Source: JBCDLI01 sp038745535
GTDB taxonomy: Bacteria > Pseudomonadota > Alphaproteobacteria > Rhizobiales > Rhizobiaceae
NCBI GenBank assembly: GCA_038745535.1
Contig: JBCDLI010000002.1
Span: forward strand, 17,348 to 81,347
Length of the DNA: 64,000 nucleotides
Reading direction: 5' to 3'
Part shown: piece by piece, positions 53,156-62,044 of the stretch
Numbering within the stretch: the stretch's first letter is position 1
How the letters are laid out: each line of letters starts with the position of its first letter
The notes under the pieces: generated by a model
Database searches by the model: none
What the model was told of the DNA's origin: nothing
What the model saw: only the letters and a program-made list of their open reading frames with translations
Program-made: the position numbers and the translations under genes

Positions 53156-53878
53156 ATGGCAGTGATGGATGCTTTCGAAAACAAATTAAAGAGTATCTCC
53201 GCTGCAGAGCGTCTCCGCGATCTCTGGCCCATGTTTTGCGATTATTATAGAGAGCATGGCGCGACAATGATCAGCTACCATGCCGTTTCTCTTGACGGTG
53301 TACGGCTTGGAATAAAAGCGGAAGGCTTTCCTGAGAAATGGGTTAACAGGTATATCTCGGAAGGACTTGAGGACATTGATCCAATCCCCAAGCAAAGCGC
53401 CACGCGAAGTGAACCATTCATCTGGAGCGATGCTGCCAAGTTAAACAATTTGACCGACGAAGAACGCTGGTACTTGTCCGAACTGCAGAGGGAAGTGCCA
53501 AACGATGGAATTGCTATCTCGGTCTATGGCAATGGATTTCAGAACGCGTTCATCGGCGTTGGTTTCGCTAACGACCCGCGGCGTTTTTCACGCCACCAGT
53601 TATTCCTATTTCACATGGTCGCCGAAGCAGCGCACATCCGCTTTTGCACCATCGTTAATGAACGTCGCAAAAAGGCGAAGCTCTCGAAGCGTGAGCTGGA
53701 AATCTTGCATTGGGTTGCGAAGGGCAAATCTAATTCTGTGATCGCAACCATTTTGGCTTTGTCGCCAAATACGATTGATGCCCATCTGCGCAAGATCTAC
53801 GCGAAGCTCTCCGTTAGCGATAGGACAAGCGCGGCAATCCACGGCGTTGGCAGAGGCCTCATATATTACGCAGAGTAA
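53156..53878 (+). CDS. LuxR-family transcription factor with autoinducer-binding domain (LuxR solo)
   Basis: The 240-residue protein has an N-terminal acyl-homoserine-lactone-binding domain and a C-terminal LuxR HTH (LSKRELEILHWVAKGKSN). Counting from the TraR pattern, W and Y of KWVNRY, D-P of DIDP, W of FIW and G of NDG all fall at TraR spacings 57, 61, 70, 71, 85 and 113. E, L and G of the HTH fit 178, 182 and 188. So all nine hallmark residues are kept. No luxI-type synthase is in the window. Palindromes and a small unknown gene follow downstream. Confidence 0.93.
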   Translation: MAVMDAFENKLKSISAAERLRDLWPMFCDYYREHGATMISYHAVSLDGVRLGIKAEGFPEKWVNRYISEGLEDIDPIPKQSATRSEPFIWSDAAKLNNLTDEERWYLSELQREVPNDGIAISVYGNGFQNAFIGVGFANDPRRFSRHQLFLFHMVAEAAHIRFCTIVNERRKKAKLSKRELEILHWVAKGKSNSVIATILALSPNTIDAHLRKIYAKLSVSDRTSAAIHGVGRGLIYYAE

Positions 53879-53910
53879 TCACGTGACTACGTTATATGTT
53901 ACGCGCGTAA
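53879..53910 (+). promoter_or_regulatory. Two palindromes between the LuxR gene and a small gene
   Basis: TCACGTGA (53879-53886) and TTACGCGCGTAA (53899-53910) are perfect palindromes lying one and 21 bases after the LuxR gene and 46 bases before the next start codon. They are candidate binding sites; neither equals a known lux or tra box. Confidence 0.45.
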
Positions 53911-53955
53911 AGTTTCCTACTCAGCATTGGCACAAAAAAGAGGGAGCGGAACGGA

Positions 53956-54249
53956 ATGTCATCTGCAATTCAACACAACCAAACATCAGTCGACATCACT
54001 CAAACGGCGCAAATCGAGCTTGAACCTTTAGGCGAAGGCGCATTGGCGGCAGAACTCTGCGGAGGAGAAGCACTCGCCGAGGTCCTCTCCTCCTGTTCAC
54101 TACTCATCGAAACAAGTGCATTTCAGTTCGCCGGCGTCGTAACGCCAACGACGGTTTCGGAATTGCTGAACATCTCAGTCGCACTGAGTGATATTGCGCA
54201 GAGTATGTCAGCGCGCATTTTCACAGCTGGCAGCACTTATCCGACATAA
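53956..54249 (+). CDS. Small protein of unknown function downstream of the LuxR solo
   Basis: The 97-residue acidic protein starts at ATG 53956 behind GGAGCGGAACGGA. It has no signal peptide. It contains two cysteines (AELCGGEAL, LSSCSLLIE) and an alternating hydrophobic C-terminal half (TVSELLNISVALSDIAQS). The palindromic region just upstream suggests it may be a target of the LuxR protein. I recognise no family. Confidence 0.65.
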   Translation: MSSAIQHNQTSVDITQTAQIELEPLGEGALAAELCGGEALAEVLSSCSLLIETSAFQFAGVVTPTTVSELLNISVALSDIAQSMSARIFTAGSTYPT

Positions 54250-54395
54250 TTGATGATGTCCGAGGTGAAGCTCAGACAATCACAAAATGAGCAAACTGAA
54301 GAGCTCGCGGACACACACCCCGCGGTCTGAATTCAGGTAACCTCAAGCAATGGCTGTCTGTAGACACTCCCACGGATTGCACGCTACTCAAAGGC

Positions 54396-55109
54396 ATGTC
54401 TTCGTTTATCCCTGATACCAACGCCCAACCGATAGCACTCGTGACAGGAGCTAATCGCGGCATTGGCGCGGAGGTCGCCCGGCAGCTTGCCCGCGAACAC
54501 GATTTCTTTGTCTATGTCGGGAGCCGCGATTTCGCGGCAGGTAATGCCGTCGCACAATCCATTGGCGAAAATGCCAAAGCCGTTCGCCTAGATGTCACGA
54601 GCAGCGCATCAATTGATGCCGCGATCGCAAAAATATCAGAAGGCCACCAAAAGCTAGACGTTCTCGTGAACAATTCCGCGATTGATTACGATACCGATCA
54701 GCAGCCGTCGACGGCAGACCTCTCACGCGCAAGAAGAGCGATGGAGACCAATTTATTTGGTACGTGGGAAGTTACCCAGGCAGCTATTCCCCTCCTCCGG
54801 AAAAGCAGTCACGGACGCATTGTAAACGTCTCCTCGGAATCGGGTTCTCTTGCTGAAATGGGATCGGAAACCCCCGGCTATGGTCTTTCAAAAACCGCAC
54901 TGAATGCACTCACAATCAAATTTGCTGCGGAACTGCGGCCTCACCAAATTTTGGTCAACGCCGTTTGTCCTGGATGGACGGCGACCGATATGGGTGGCGG
55001 TGGGCGGCCCGTTCCGGTGGGAGCAAAAAGCGTTGTCTGGGCCGCGACTCTTTCCAAAGATGGGCCAAGCGGTGGATTTTTCCAGGATGGCAAGCCTATC
55101 CACTGGTGA
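54396..55109 (+). CDS. Short-chain dehydrogenase/reductase
   Basis: The 237-residue Rossmann enzyme has the cofactor motif TGANRGIG (about residues 17-24), the structural motif LVNNSAI, the catalytic serine in NVSSESGS, and YGLSK with the catalytic tyrosine and lysine. CPGWTATDM follows as usual. It resembles carbonyl-reductase-like SDRs. The substrate is unknown. It stands between the LuxR region and a minus-strand coiled-coil gene. Confidence 0.92.
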   Translation: MSSFIPDTNAQPIALVTGANRGIGAEVARQLAREHDFFVYVGSRDFAAGNAVAQSIGENAKAVRLDVTSSASIDAAIAKISEGHQKLDVLVNNSAIDYDTDQQPSTADLSRARRAMETNLFGTWEVTQAAIPLLRKSSHGRIVNVSSESGSLAEMGSETPGYGLSKTALNALTIKFAAELRPHQILVNAVCPGWTATDMGGGGRPVPVGAKSVVWAATLSKDGPSGGFFQDGKPIHW

Positions 55110-55129
55110 CACTGACCAAGCAATCCGAC

Positions 55130-55582
55130 CTAGTCATTCTTTGCTTGGTTGAGCAATTCGAGCAGTTCCGACTTCATTTGTTCCAGTTCACCGCGCGTTG
55201 GGTCCGCAGTTTCCACGGTGATCGCATCATTAAATGCGCTTAGAACCGGAGCCTCAATGATCTCAATTTCGCTGCGCGTTTCTCCCGAGCCGAGCGGCGT
55301 GTCTGCAATCGCTCCAACCAGTTTTCTCCGCAGTTCATCCAAACGCTTACTCATAGGGCGCCCGAGATACCGGCCGCGATCCAACAGCTCCAGAGACTCA
55401 TTCACCTTCTCAAGTTGATTTGCGTGAAGACGCAAAAGACGGTCAGCGAGCCCTTTGGATGTTCGATCGCCCTCATCGACATCGGCAAGCTCATCGCATG
55501 CGTACCGTATCTGATGTTTTAGCTCACTCAGATATATCAGCGTGTCGGTTTGCCTATCTTGATATTCGATTGTTCTGGTCAC
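55130..55582 (-). CDS. Predicted coiled-coil protein, unknown function
   Basis: The protein is largely helical with coiled-coil heptads (YLSELKHQIRYACDELADVD; ANQLEKVNESLELLDRGRYL; ELEQMKSELLELLNQAK). I prefer GTG 55582, with GAGG five bases before it, giving 150 residues; a TTG at 55624 would give 164. No membrane segment or signal peptide. Family unknown. It is divergent from the aldolase gene. Confidence 0.65.
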   Translation of the reverse strand: MTRTIEYQDRQTDTLIYLSELKHQIRYACDELADVDEGDRTSKGLADRLLRLHANQLEKVNESLELLDRGRYLGRPMSKRLDELRRKLVGAIADTPLGSGETRSEIEIIEAPVLSAFNDAITVETADPTRGELEQMKSELLELLNQAKND

Positions 55583-55851
55583 GGGAGCCTCATTCACTGG
55601 GCCATAAACGTCCTGCGCTACCAACGGTTCCGTAGCTCCCTAGCCAGTTTCGCCACGCGCCTCTCGGCCTCATCACAACGCACCGCTGGGCGCGAAACGT
55701 TTCTGAAACCATTCGAAAGGAAACCCGAATTTTACCCGTGCGTGAGACCGGTAAAGACGCGCATTACCCACCCGAATAATTCAAATCCAATAAAGGCTCT
55801 GATACAGCCGCTGCAAATCATTCAACATAAGGTCCAAAAAGGGGAACACGC

Positions 55852-56748
55852 ATGTCAAATACCGAAGCCATGGCAAAGCAGATGACGTCGGCAGACGGCT
55901 TTATCGCAGCGCTCGATCAATCCGGGGGCTCAACTCCCAAAGCACTTGGCCAATACGGCGTCTCTGACGACGCTTGGTCTACCGAAGAGGAGATGTTTGG
56001 TCTGATCCACGAGATGCGGGCGCGAATTATCAAGTCGCCAGCTTTTTCCGGCGAGAAGGTCATAGGAGCCATCCTCTTTGAACGCACCATGGATGGTGAA
56101 ATCGATGGCATCCCCACCGCTGACTATCTCTGGAATAAACGAGGCGTCGTGCCATTCCTGAAGGTGGACAAAGGCCTCGCCGACGAAGAAAACGGTGTTC
56201 AACTGATGAACCCAATGCCTGAGCTGGATGCGCTCCTGACACGCGCAGTCTCAAAGAACATTTTCGGCACGAAGATGCGGTCTGTCGTCAACGCAGCTAA
56301 CGCGGAAGGCATCGCTGCTATTATCAAACAACAGTTCGATGTCGGTCACCAAATCATCGGGCACGGCCTGATGCCGATCCTTGAGCCAGAAGTGAACATC
56401 AAAATCGCCGACAAGGCAGAAGCCGAAGACATCGTGCTTGCAGAAATTCAAAAGAATTTGGAAAGCGTCACAGGTGGCAAGCAAGTGATGCTCAAACTGT
56501 CGATTCCAACAAAGGCAAACCTTTACAAGCCGCTAATCGATGATCCGCGCGTCATGCGCGTTGTTGCGCTCTCAGGCGGCTACTCCCGGGAAGACGCAAA
56601 CGCGAAGCTGGCAGAAAACGACGGCATGATTGCATCATTTTCGCGCGCCCTTGCCGAAGGTCTTTCGCATGGCCAGTCGAAGGACGATTTTGATTCCATG
56701 CTTGGCAACTCCATTGACGGCATCTACCAGGCTTCAAAAGCTGCTTAA
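55852..56748 (+). CDS. fda: Fructose-bisphosphate aldolase class I
   Basis: The 298-residue enzyme shows the pattern of Staphylococcus-type class I aldolase: GFIAALDQSGGSTPKALGQY, GAILFERTMDGEIDG, VVPFLKVDKGLADEE, GTKMRSVVN and LSGGYSREDANAKL. The Schiff-base lysine is probably that of VMLKLSIPTK. It cleaves fructose-1,6-bisphosphate without metal. AAAAAGGGGAACACGC precedes the ATG. It completes the tkt-gap-pgk-aldolase set. Confidence 0.95.
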   Translation: MSNTEAMAKQMTSADGFIAALDQSGGSTPKALGQYGVSDDAWSTEEEMFGLIHEMRARIIKSPAFSGEKVIGAILFERTMDGEIDGIPTADYLWNKRGVVPFLKVDKGLADEENGVQLMNPMPELDALLTRAVSKNIFGTKMRSVVNAANAEGIAAIIKQQFDVGHQIIGHGLMPILEPEVNIKIADKAEAEDIVLAEIQKNLESVTGGKQVMLKLSIPTKANLYKPLIDDPRVMRVVALSGGYSREDANAKLAENDGMIASFSRALAEGLSHGQSKDDFDSMLGNSIDGIYQASKAA

Positions 56749-56811
56749 TCTTCAAAGCAAAAGGCCGAAAGTTTCCCTGCCCGGCCCGTTTTCGGTACCA
56801 GTCAGACCAAA

Positions 56812-57738
56812 TTACTTTCCAGTCCAAACGGTGCCAGCAACGTTGGTGATCGGAACACCGACAGAGTTGCCGTACTCGGTCCATGAACCGTCGTAGTTCT
56901 TGGCATCATAGCCGAGGATTTTCGACAGAGCGAACCAAGTATGGCTCGAACGCTCACCAATGCGGCAGTACGTGATAACCGGCTTGGAACCGTCGACGCC
57001 ATTGGTAGCGTATATCTCACGCAGTTCTTCTGGTGACTTGAAGCGGCCATCTTCGGCAACCGCATTGCCCCAGGATACATTCACAGCACCGGTGACGTGG
57101 CCGGCACGCACCGCTGTTTCTTTCAGGCCGGGAGGTGCAATCAACTCGCCGGAGTATTCCTTAGACGAGCGGATATCGACGATGTCTGCAGCACCGGTTT
57201 CCGAAGCGCGGACCACGTCAACAAGACGCGCACGCAGGTCTTCGTTTGCAGCCGAAAGCTCAATGTCGCCAGCCTCAACGTTTGCTTCTGCAACGTCTGT
57301 CACGAGGTCGCGACCTTCTGCGGCCCAGAGTTGGCGGCCACCGTCGAGAAGCTTAGCTTCAACGCCGTAAATGTCGAATACCCAAACGCCCCAGGCTGCA
57401 AACCAGTTGTTTGTATCGCCGTAGATGACGATCGTGTCGCCCTCGTCGACGCCTGCTTCGCGCAACCCTTTTTCAAGTGCCGCCTTGCTTATGATGTCGC
57501 GACGAACAGGATCGACAAGATCGGTGTGCCACGCGAGATTTACTGCGCCTGGAATGTGGCCTTCTGAATAAACGTTCGGGTTCACGCTAACTTCGAAGAC
57601 ATGAACCGACGGGTCATCCAGATGGCTTGCGAGCCAGTCACTGGAAACAAGCGGGCCTTCAGCCGAACCGGCAAACGCAGTGGAAGAAAGTGCGACGGTC
57701 AGCGCGGCGCCGCCGAGGAGTTTCGAAAAGTTGTTCAT
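56812..57738 (-). CDS. Periplasmic sulfurtransferase (rhodanese, thiosulfate type)
   Basis: The 308-residue protein has a signal peptide ending TAFA/GSAEG and two rhodanese domains. The C-terminal one carries the active-site loop CRIGERSSHTW and ends NYDGSWTEYGN. It probably moves sulfane sulfur between thiosulfate and an acceptor in the periplasm. It is convergent with the aldolase gene. Confidence 0.93.
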   Translation of the reverse strand: MNNFSKLLGGAALTVALSSTAFAGSAEGPLVSSDWLASHLDDPSVHVFEVSVNPNVYSEGHIPGAVNLAWHTDLVDPVRRDIISKAALEKGLREAGVDEGDTIVIYGDTNNWFAAWGVWVFDIYGVEAKLLDGGRQLWAAEGRDLVTDVAEANVEAGDIELSAANEDLRARLVDVVRASETGAADIVDIRSSKEYSGELIAPPGLKETAVRAGHVTGAVNVSWGNAVAEDGRFKSPEELREIYATNGVDGSKPVITYCRIGERSSHTWFALSKILGYDAKNYDGSWTEYGNSVGVPITNVAGTVWTGK

Positions 57739-57896
57739 CTTAATCTGTGTCCCAACGTTTATTGATAATCACAGAATATTGAGGAAGCGCGGCCAAGCGA
57801 AGGAACAGGAATTCCTCGCATGGGGTTCAATGGCGATACAGTTTCTGCATTGGCGGGTATTTGGCGGATTCATTTTTCAGCCATTGCCGCGGCGAT

Positions 57897-58832
57897 TCAG
57901 ATCGCGGAATTCTGCTTGGGGCTGCCAACGCGGTTGCGATGGGGACCGAACACACAGGCCAACGCTAGGATTACGCCCGCAACAACGGCAATCATGCCCG
58001 CTGCACTGACTGCATCGTCAGCACCGAACCAAAGCGGGCCGTATCCGGCAAACACATAACCGAGCACTGCCGAGAGGGTAGCAAACAGCACCGACCACCA
58101 CACCTGATGCTCCAAGCGGTTGGTTATCAGCCGCGCTGCAGCAGGCGGACATATGAACATCGCGATGACGATAATCGAACCAACAGCATCGAACGCTGCA
58201 ACCGCAGCAATCGCTGCCGTAATGACCAATCCAAAGCCTATCAATGTCACCGGCAAGCCCTGCGCTTTCGCAAACGCTTCGTCAAAGGTGGACATCTTGA
58301 GCCATCGCCAGAACACAACCGTGAGCCCGACAACAAGCAGGAACACGACGGCTATCCGGGGCAATTCCTCTGGCAGTCTTCCAAGCGCCACAGGATCGAA
58401 AAGCGAGTGCCAGCCTTGTGCGCGCAGCCAAACGAGCGACTCCAGATTGCCCATCAACGCGTGATCAACGCTTAAATGCACATTACTGAGATCCGCGCGC
58501 TCAAGCGTTAAAACACCGGCAGCGAACATTGCAGTGAACACCACGCCCATCGCTGCGCCGGGCTCAATATTGCCCAGCCGCTTTATCGCCTCGATCAAGA
58601 TAACCGCGACGATAGCAGCGGCAGCAGCCCCAGCCATCATAATGTAGGTTGTTGCCAAGCCGGTGAGGATGAATGCGACTACGATGCCCGGCAAAACCAC
58701 GTGGCTGATTGCATCGCCGATGAGCGCCTGTCTGCGCAAAATAAGAAAGTTGCCCGGCACCGCACAAGCAATCGACGCAAGCACGCCGATAAAAATGGGC
58801 GTCAGCGAAAACTGAACAAACTCGGCACCCAT
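57897..58832 (-). CDS. Metal ABC transporter permease (SitD/TroD-like)
   Basis: The 311-residue membrane protein of the ABC-3 family has about eight helices and family segments (NFLILRRQALIGDAISHVVLPG, FEKAQGLPV-like FAKAQGLPVTLIGFG, VGSIIVIAMFICPPAAA). It overlaps the preceding permease by one base. It is the last gene of the ATPase-permease-permease series served by the TroA-like binding protein. Confidence 0.94.
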   Translation of the reverse strand: MGAEFVQFSLTPIFIGVLASIACAVPGNFLILRRQALIGDAISHVVLPGIVVAFILTGLATTYIMMAGAAAAAIVAVILIEAIKRLGNIEPGAAMGVVFTAMFAAGVLTLERADLSNVHLSVDHALMGNLESLVWLRAQGWHSLFDPVALGRLPEELPRIAVVFLLVVGLTVVFWRWLKMSTFDEAFAKAQGLPVTLIGFGLVITAAIAAVAAFDAVGSIIVIAMFICPPAAARLITNRLEHQVWWSVLFATLSAVLGYVFAGYGPLWFGADDAVSAAGMIAVVAGVILALACVFGPHRNRVGSPKQNSAI

Positions 58833-60046
58833 TAGACCGACCCGACCGCCACCGGCGGCCCTATCCGGCGATCAAACTCTTCTATTTCGTCAGCCGTGAA
58901 GACCTCTTCGATTGGCGTAAGCCCGTCATACTTTCCCGTAACATTTGTATCTTGATGGATTTCACGCGCGATCGCCCAACGGTGCTCATCGCGTGCAACC
59001 TTCGCAGCTTGAGCACGGCCATTGTCCGTCGGCACCCCGTCACGGCGCACAAGACCTTCGCGCGCAAGAAGCCGCATAGTGTAGGCTTCGCGGATGGGGT
59101 GTTGGGCCGCCAGAGCCAGCAAACCCTGCCTGCGATGCACCTTCGCCTGAAAACGTCGATGGCGAATGAAGGCCGCAACAGCGCCGCGACAGGGTGCAAA
59201 GAAAAGCGACAACACAAAGATAGAAGTCGCGACGAGGACAATGAGCGGACCTGTGGGAAGCGCTGGCGCGGACGCAGAAATGACAGCGCCGAGATAACCT
59301 GAGACACCGCCGACGCCACCCGCGATCCAAATCACGTTTTGCGCGCGCTCGGTCCAGAACCGAGCTGTGACGGGCGGAATGATCAATATGGCTACGATCA
59401 AAATGAGGCCCACTAGCTTCAAACCTGTCACGGTGATTGCAAGCACCAGTCCCATCATGATCAAGTCGGTCTGCCGCACATTGAATCCGGCAGTCGCCGC
59501 ATATTCGCTGTCAAACGCGACGAGCGTCATTGGCCTGCGCATCAGCCAAGTCGCGAGCACTGCAAGCGAGCCGCCCGCTGCAATCAACATCGCATCGTTA
59601 AACAGCATTCCTGCGGTTGATCCCAAAAGAAAATCCTCAAGCCCCGCCTGACGCCCGGTGCTCATGGTCTGCACAATAGTCAACAGCACAATGCCCAAGC
59701 CGTAGGTGACACCAAGAACGGAGCCAATTGCGGTGTCTTCACCAAGCCGCGTGCGGCGCGGTATCCACTCAATGGCGAGAAGTCCTATGGCGGCAGTGAT
59801 TGCAGCTCCCATTAACAATCCCGCAAGATTGCGTCCGTCTCCGCCAAAGGTGACCATGACCATAAAAGCAATAGCCACGCCAGGAAGCGTGGATGTCGCC
59901 AGTGCATCCGAGACAAGGGCACGCTTGCGCAAGAACATGAATGTACCGGACGCGCCGGCAGCAAAACCCAACAGCGTCGCCCCGACGGTGACAAGCGAGG
60001 CATTGTAACCCGCTTGCAAAAACAGTGCTTCGAGGAAAGCGCTCAT
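58832..60046 (-). CDS. Metal ABC transporter permease with C-terminal regulatory-like extension
   Basis: The first about 285 residues are an ABC-3 family permease (FMFLRKRALVSDALATSTLPG, GLKLVGLILIVAILIIPPVTA). The last about 110 residues are hydrophilic and resemble a DtxR/MntR-like winged-helix segment (ALAAQHPIREAYTMRLLARE, GLVRRDGVPTDNGRAQA). Such fused permeases occur in manganese and zinc transporters. It may sense metal or DNA, or act only as a domain that contacts the ATPase. Confidence 0.92.
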   Translation of the reverse strand: MSAFLEALFLQAGYNASLVTVGATLLGFAAGASGTFMFLRKRALVSDALATSTLPGVAIAFMVMVTFGGDGRNLAGLLMGAAITAAIGLLAIEWIPRRTRLGEDTAIGSVLGVTYGLGIVLLTIVQTMSTGRQAGLEDFLLGSTAGMLFNDAMLIAAGGSLAVLATWLMRRPMTLVAFDSEYAATAGFNVRQTDLIMMGLVLAITVTGLKLVGLILIVAILIIPPVTARFWTERAQNVIWIAGGVGGVSGYLGAVISASAPALPTGPLIVLVATSIFVLSLFFAPCRGAVAAFIRHRRFQAKVHRRQGLLALAAQHPIREAYTMRLLAREGLVRRDGVPTDNGRAQAAKVARDEHRWAIAREIHQDTNVTGKYDGLTPIEEVFTADEIEEFDRRIGPPVAVGSV

Positions 60047-60050
60047 CGCT

Positions 60051-60881
60051 TCAGACGACTGCAGCCAACTCGGTCAGATGCGTTGCGCCCAACCGGCCAC
60101 CATAAGCCGCCTGAAGATTGTCCGTATTGAAGGCCGCCGAGACCGGGCCTTCCGCCATGCGACGCACATTGATCATGAACACGTGGTCGAAGTACTCGCG
60201 CACCGTCGAAAGATCGTGGTGAACCGCAATCACGGATTTGCCCTCATCCTTGAGGCTCTTCAAGACAGCAATGATCGACCGTTCGGTTGCTGCATCAACA
60301 CCTGCAAGCGGTTCGTCGAGCACATAAAAATCGGCATCCTGAGCCAACGCGCGTGCGATGAAGACCCGCTGCTGTTGGCCGCCCGATAGCTGACCAATCT
60401 GCCGGTCGGCGAAATCGGCCATGCCAACGCGATCTAAACACTGTATCGTATGTGCGGTCATCGAGCCCGAAAGCCGACCCAGAAGACCCAGCTTCCGATA
60501 AAGCCCCATCTCAACGACGTCTTTCACCGTCGTCGGAAAATCCCAGTCCACGCTTGCGCGCTGGGGAACGTAAGCCACGCGGTGACGCGCCTTCTCAATC
60601 GGCTGACCGAAGACGAACACTTCGCCAGAAAGGCGCGGAATAACACCCAAGGCCGATTTCAACAGCGTTGATTTACCTGCCCCATTTGGACCGATGATCG
60701 CTGAGATCTTTGCAGCCGGGAATGTAGCATCAACTGAAAACACTGCAGGCTTTTCGCCGTAGGAAACTGTCAGCCCACGGGCCGCAAGCGGCGCGTCAGC
60801 CGGAACAAGAGGCGGTTCCAAAGACAGCCCGTCCTGAGCAACAACGAAAGGCTGCTTAATCCGCGTGAGTGCGTCAACCAT
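60051..60881 (-). CDS. Metal ABC transporter ATP-binding protein
   Basis: The 276-residue ATPase has Walker A GPNGAGKST, signature LSGGQQQRVFIARALAQD, Walker B FYVLDEPLAGVD, and the switch histidine in AVHHDLS. I place the start at ATG 60881, overlapping the binding-protein stop by eight bases (ATGGTTGA), rather than at 60938. It energises the two permeases downstream. Confidence 0.95.
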   Translation of the reverse strand: MVDALTRIKQPFVVAQDGLSLEPPLVPADAPLAARGLTVSYGEKPAVFSVDATFPAAKISAIIGPNGAGKSTLLKSALGVIPRLSGEVFVFGQPIEKARHRVAYVPQRASVDWDFPTTVKDVVEMGLYRKLGLLGRLSGSMTAHTIQCLDRVGMADFADRQIGQLSGGQQQRVFIARALAQDADFYVLDEPLAGVDAATERSIIAVLKSLKDEGKSVIAVHHDLSTVREYFDHVFMINVRRMAEGPVSAAFNTDNLQAAYGGRLGATHLTELAAVV

Positions 60882-61836
60882 CGGCAAGAAGTCCTTGCAT
60901 ACCGCCTTCGGGCGCCTCGCCGCCAAGTGCTTCTGCAATCGTCGTCACGTTGTGATCAATCATACCAATATAGGTGCCGCGGTAAGTGCCGGGCTCACCC
61001 ATCGCATCAGAGAAAATTTCGCCGCCGACGATCACTTCGTGACCCTTCGCAGCAGCGCCTTCGATGACCGCCTGAATGTTGCGATCCGACACAGAAGACT
61101 CGACAAACACCGCGCCGATCTTTCGATCCACCAGCATGTCGACCATCTGGCCAATCTGCTGCAATCCGGTTTCAGAATCGGTCGAAACGCCTTGGATACC
61201 GATGGGCTCAAAACCGTAAGCGGATCCGAAATAGTTGAACGCATCGTGGGCTGATACGATCACGCGGCTCTCAACGGGGACCGTCGAAAGCACCTGCACC
61301 ACGTACTGCGCAAGCTTTGATAACTCGCTTAGGTAAGCGTCAGCGTTGGCTCTGTAACCGCCTTCGTTTTCTGGATCGGCATCAATCATGGCGTCGCGAA
61401 TGGTAACGACGACATTGCTCCAAAGGTTCACATTCATCCAAACGTGGGGATCAGCACGACCTTCATAATCTTGCGAATTCAACAACAGGCTTTCGGGAAT
61501 GCGCTCGGCTGCGGCCACCACAGTTCCGCCCTCAGCAAGTCCAAGCAGGAAATCTTCCATCTGCGCTTCGAGGAATAGGCCGTTCCACAACACCAGATCG
61601 GCGTTGGCGAGCTTCACGATGTCGGTGCGGGTTTGGCGATAACCATGGGGATCCACGCCCTCGCCCATGAGAGATTCAACGTCTATCAACTCGCCGCCTA
61701 TGTTTGCTGCCGCATCAGCGATCATGCCGGTTGTCGCGATGACTTTCAGCTTCTCCTCAGCGAGACCTGCGCCCATACTCAACATAAGCGCTGCCGAAGC
61801 TACGGCGGCAACAAACGCCCGTTTTGTGAAAATCAT
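60874..61836 (-). CDS. Periplasmic metal-binding protein (TroA/SitA-like)
   Basis: The 320-residue protein has a signal peptide (to about residue 26) and a cluster A-I binding fold. Metal ligands are readable: histidine in GVDPHGYRQT, histidine in ADPHVWMN, histidine in VSAHDAFNYFG, and a late aspartate in GGEIFSDAMG. The third ligand as histidine resembles Treponema TroA rather than the glutamate of PsaA. It carries manganese, zinc or iron; the operator type would decide which. It heads the four-gene operon. Confidence 0.93.
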   Translation of the reverse strand: MIFTKRAFVAAVASAALMLSMGAGLAEEKLKVIATTGMIADAAANIGGELIDVESLMGEGVDPHGYRQTRTDIVKLANADLVLWNGLFLEAQMEDFLLGLAEGGTVVAAAERIPESLLLNSQDYEGRADPHVWMNVNLWSNVVVTIRDAMIDADPENEGGYRANADAYLSELSKLAQYVVQVLSTVPVESRVIVSAHDAFNYFGSAYGFEPIGIQGVSTDSETGLQQIGQMVDMLVDRKIGAVFVESSVSDRNIQAVIEGAAAKGHEVIVGGEIFSDAMGEPGTYRGTYIGMIDHNVTTIAEALGGEAPEGGMQGLLADG

Positions 61837-61887
61837 GAAATCTCCGTGGGAATTTTGGTCACATCCTTCCCGATACGGTGAAAGCTA

Positions 61888-61933
61888 TTGCGAGGCAGTC
61901 GCAAAGTCAAGGATAATGCGAATTAGTCGCATT
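61888..61933 (-). promoter_or_regulatory. Double inverted-repeat operator of the metal ABC operon
   Basis: TTGCGA-GGCAG-TCGCAA (61888-61904) and AATGCGA-ATTAG-TCGCATT (61915-61933) are perfect inverted repeats with the same TGCGA-N5-TCGCA core, centred 28 bases apart and 52-97 bases before the binding-protein start codon. The core resembles Fur-superfamily boxes (Mur/Fur type) of Alphaproteobacteria, but the exact regulator is inferred. Confidence 0.7.
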
Positions 61934-62044
61934 AAGAAATCAAACGGTCATAATTGTGATGATAAGGAGATGGCGCGCGGGCTTGCGGCGGCAACTTTCT
62001 TATTGAAAGCTTCCCTTCCAACGCTCAATCCATAATCTAATCCC

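Noticed and set aside
56755..56802. Possible terminator after the aldolase gene
   Set aside because: The CCGAAA/TTTCGG arms are short with a long loop and there is no T run directly after the stem.
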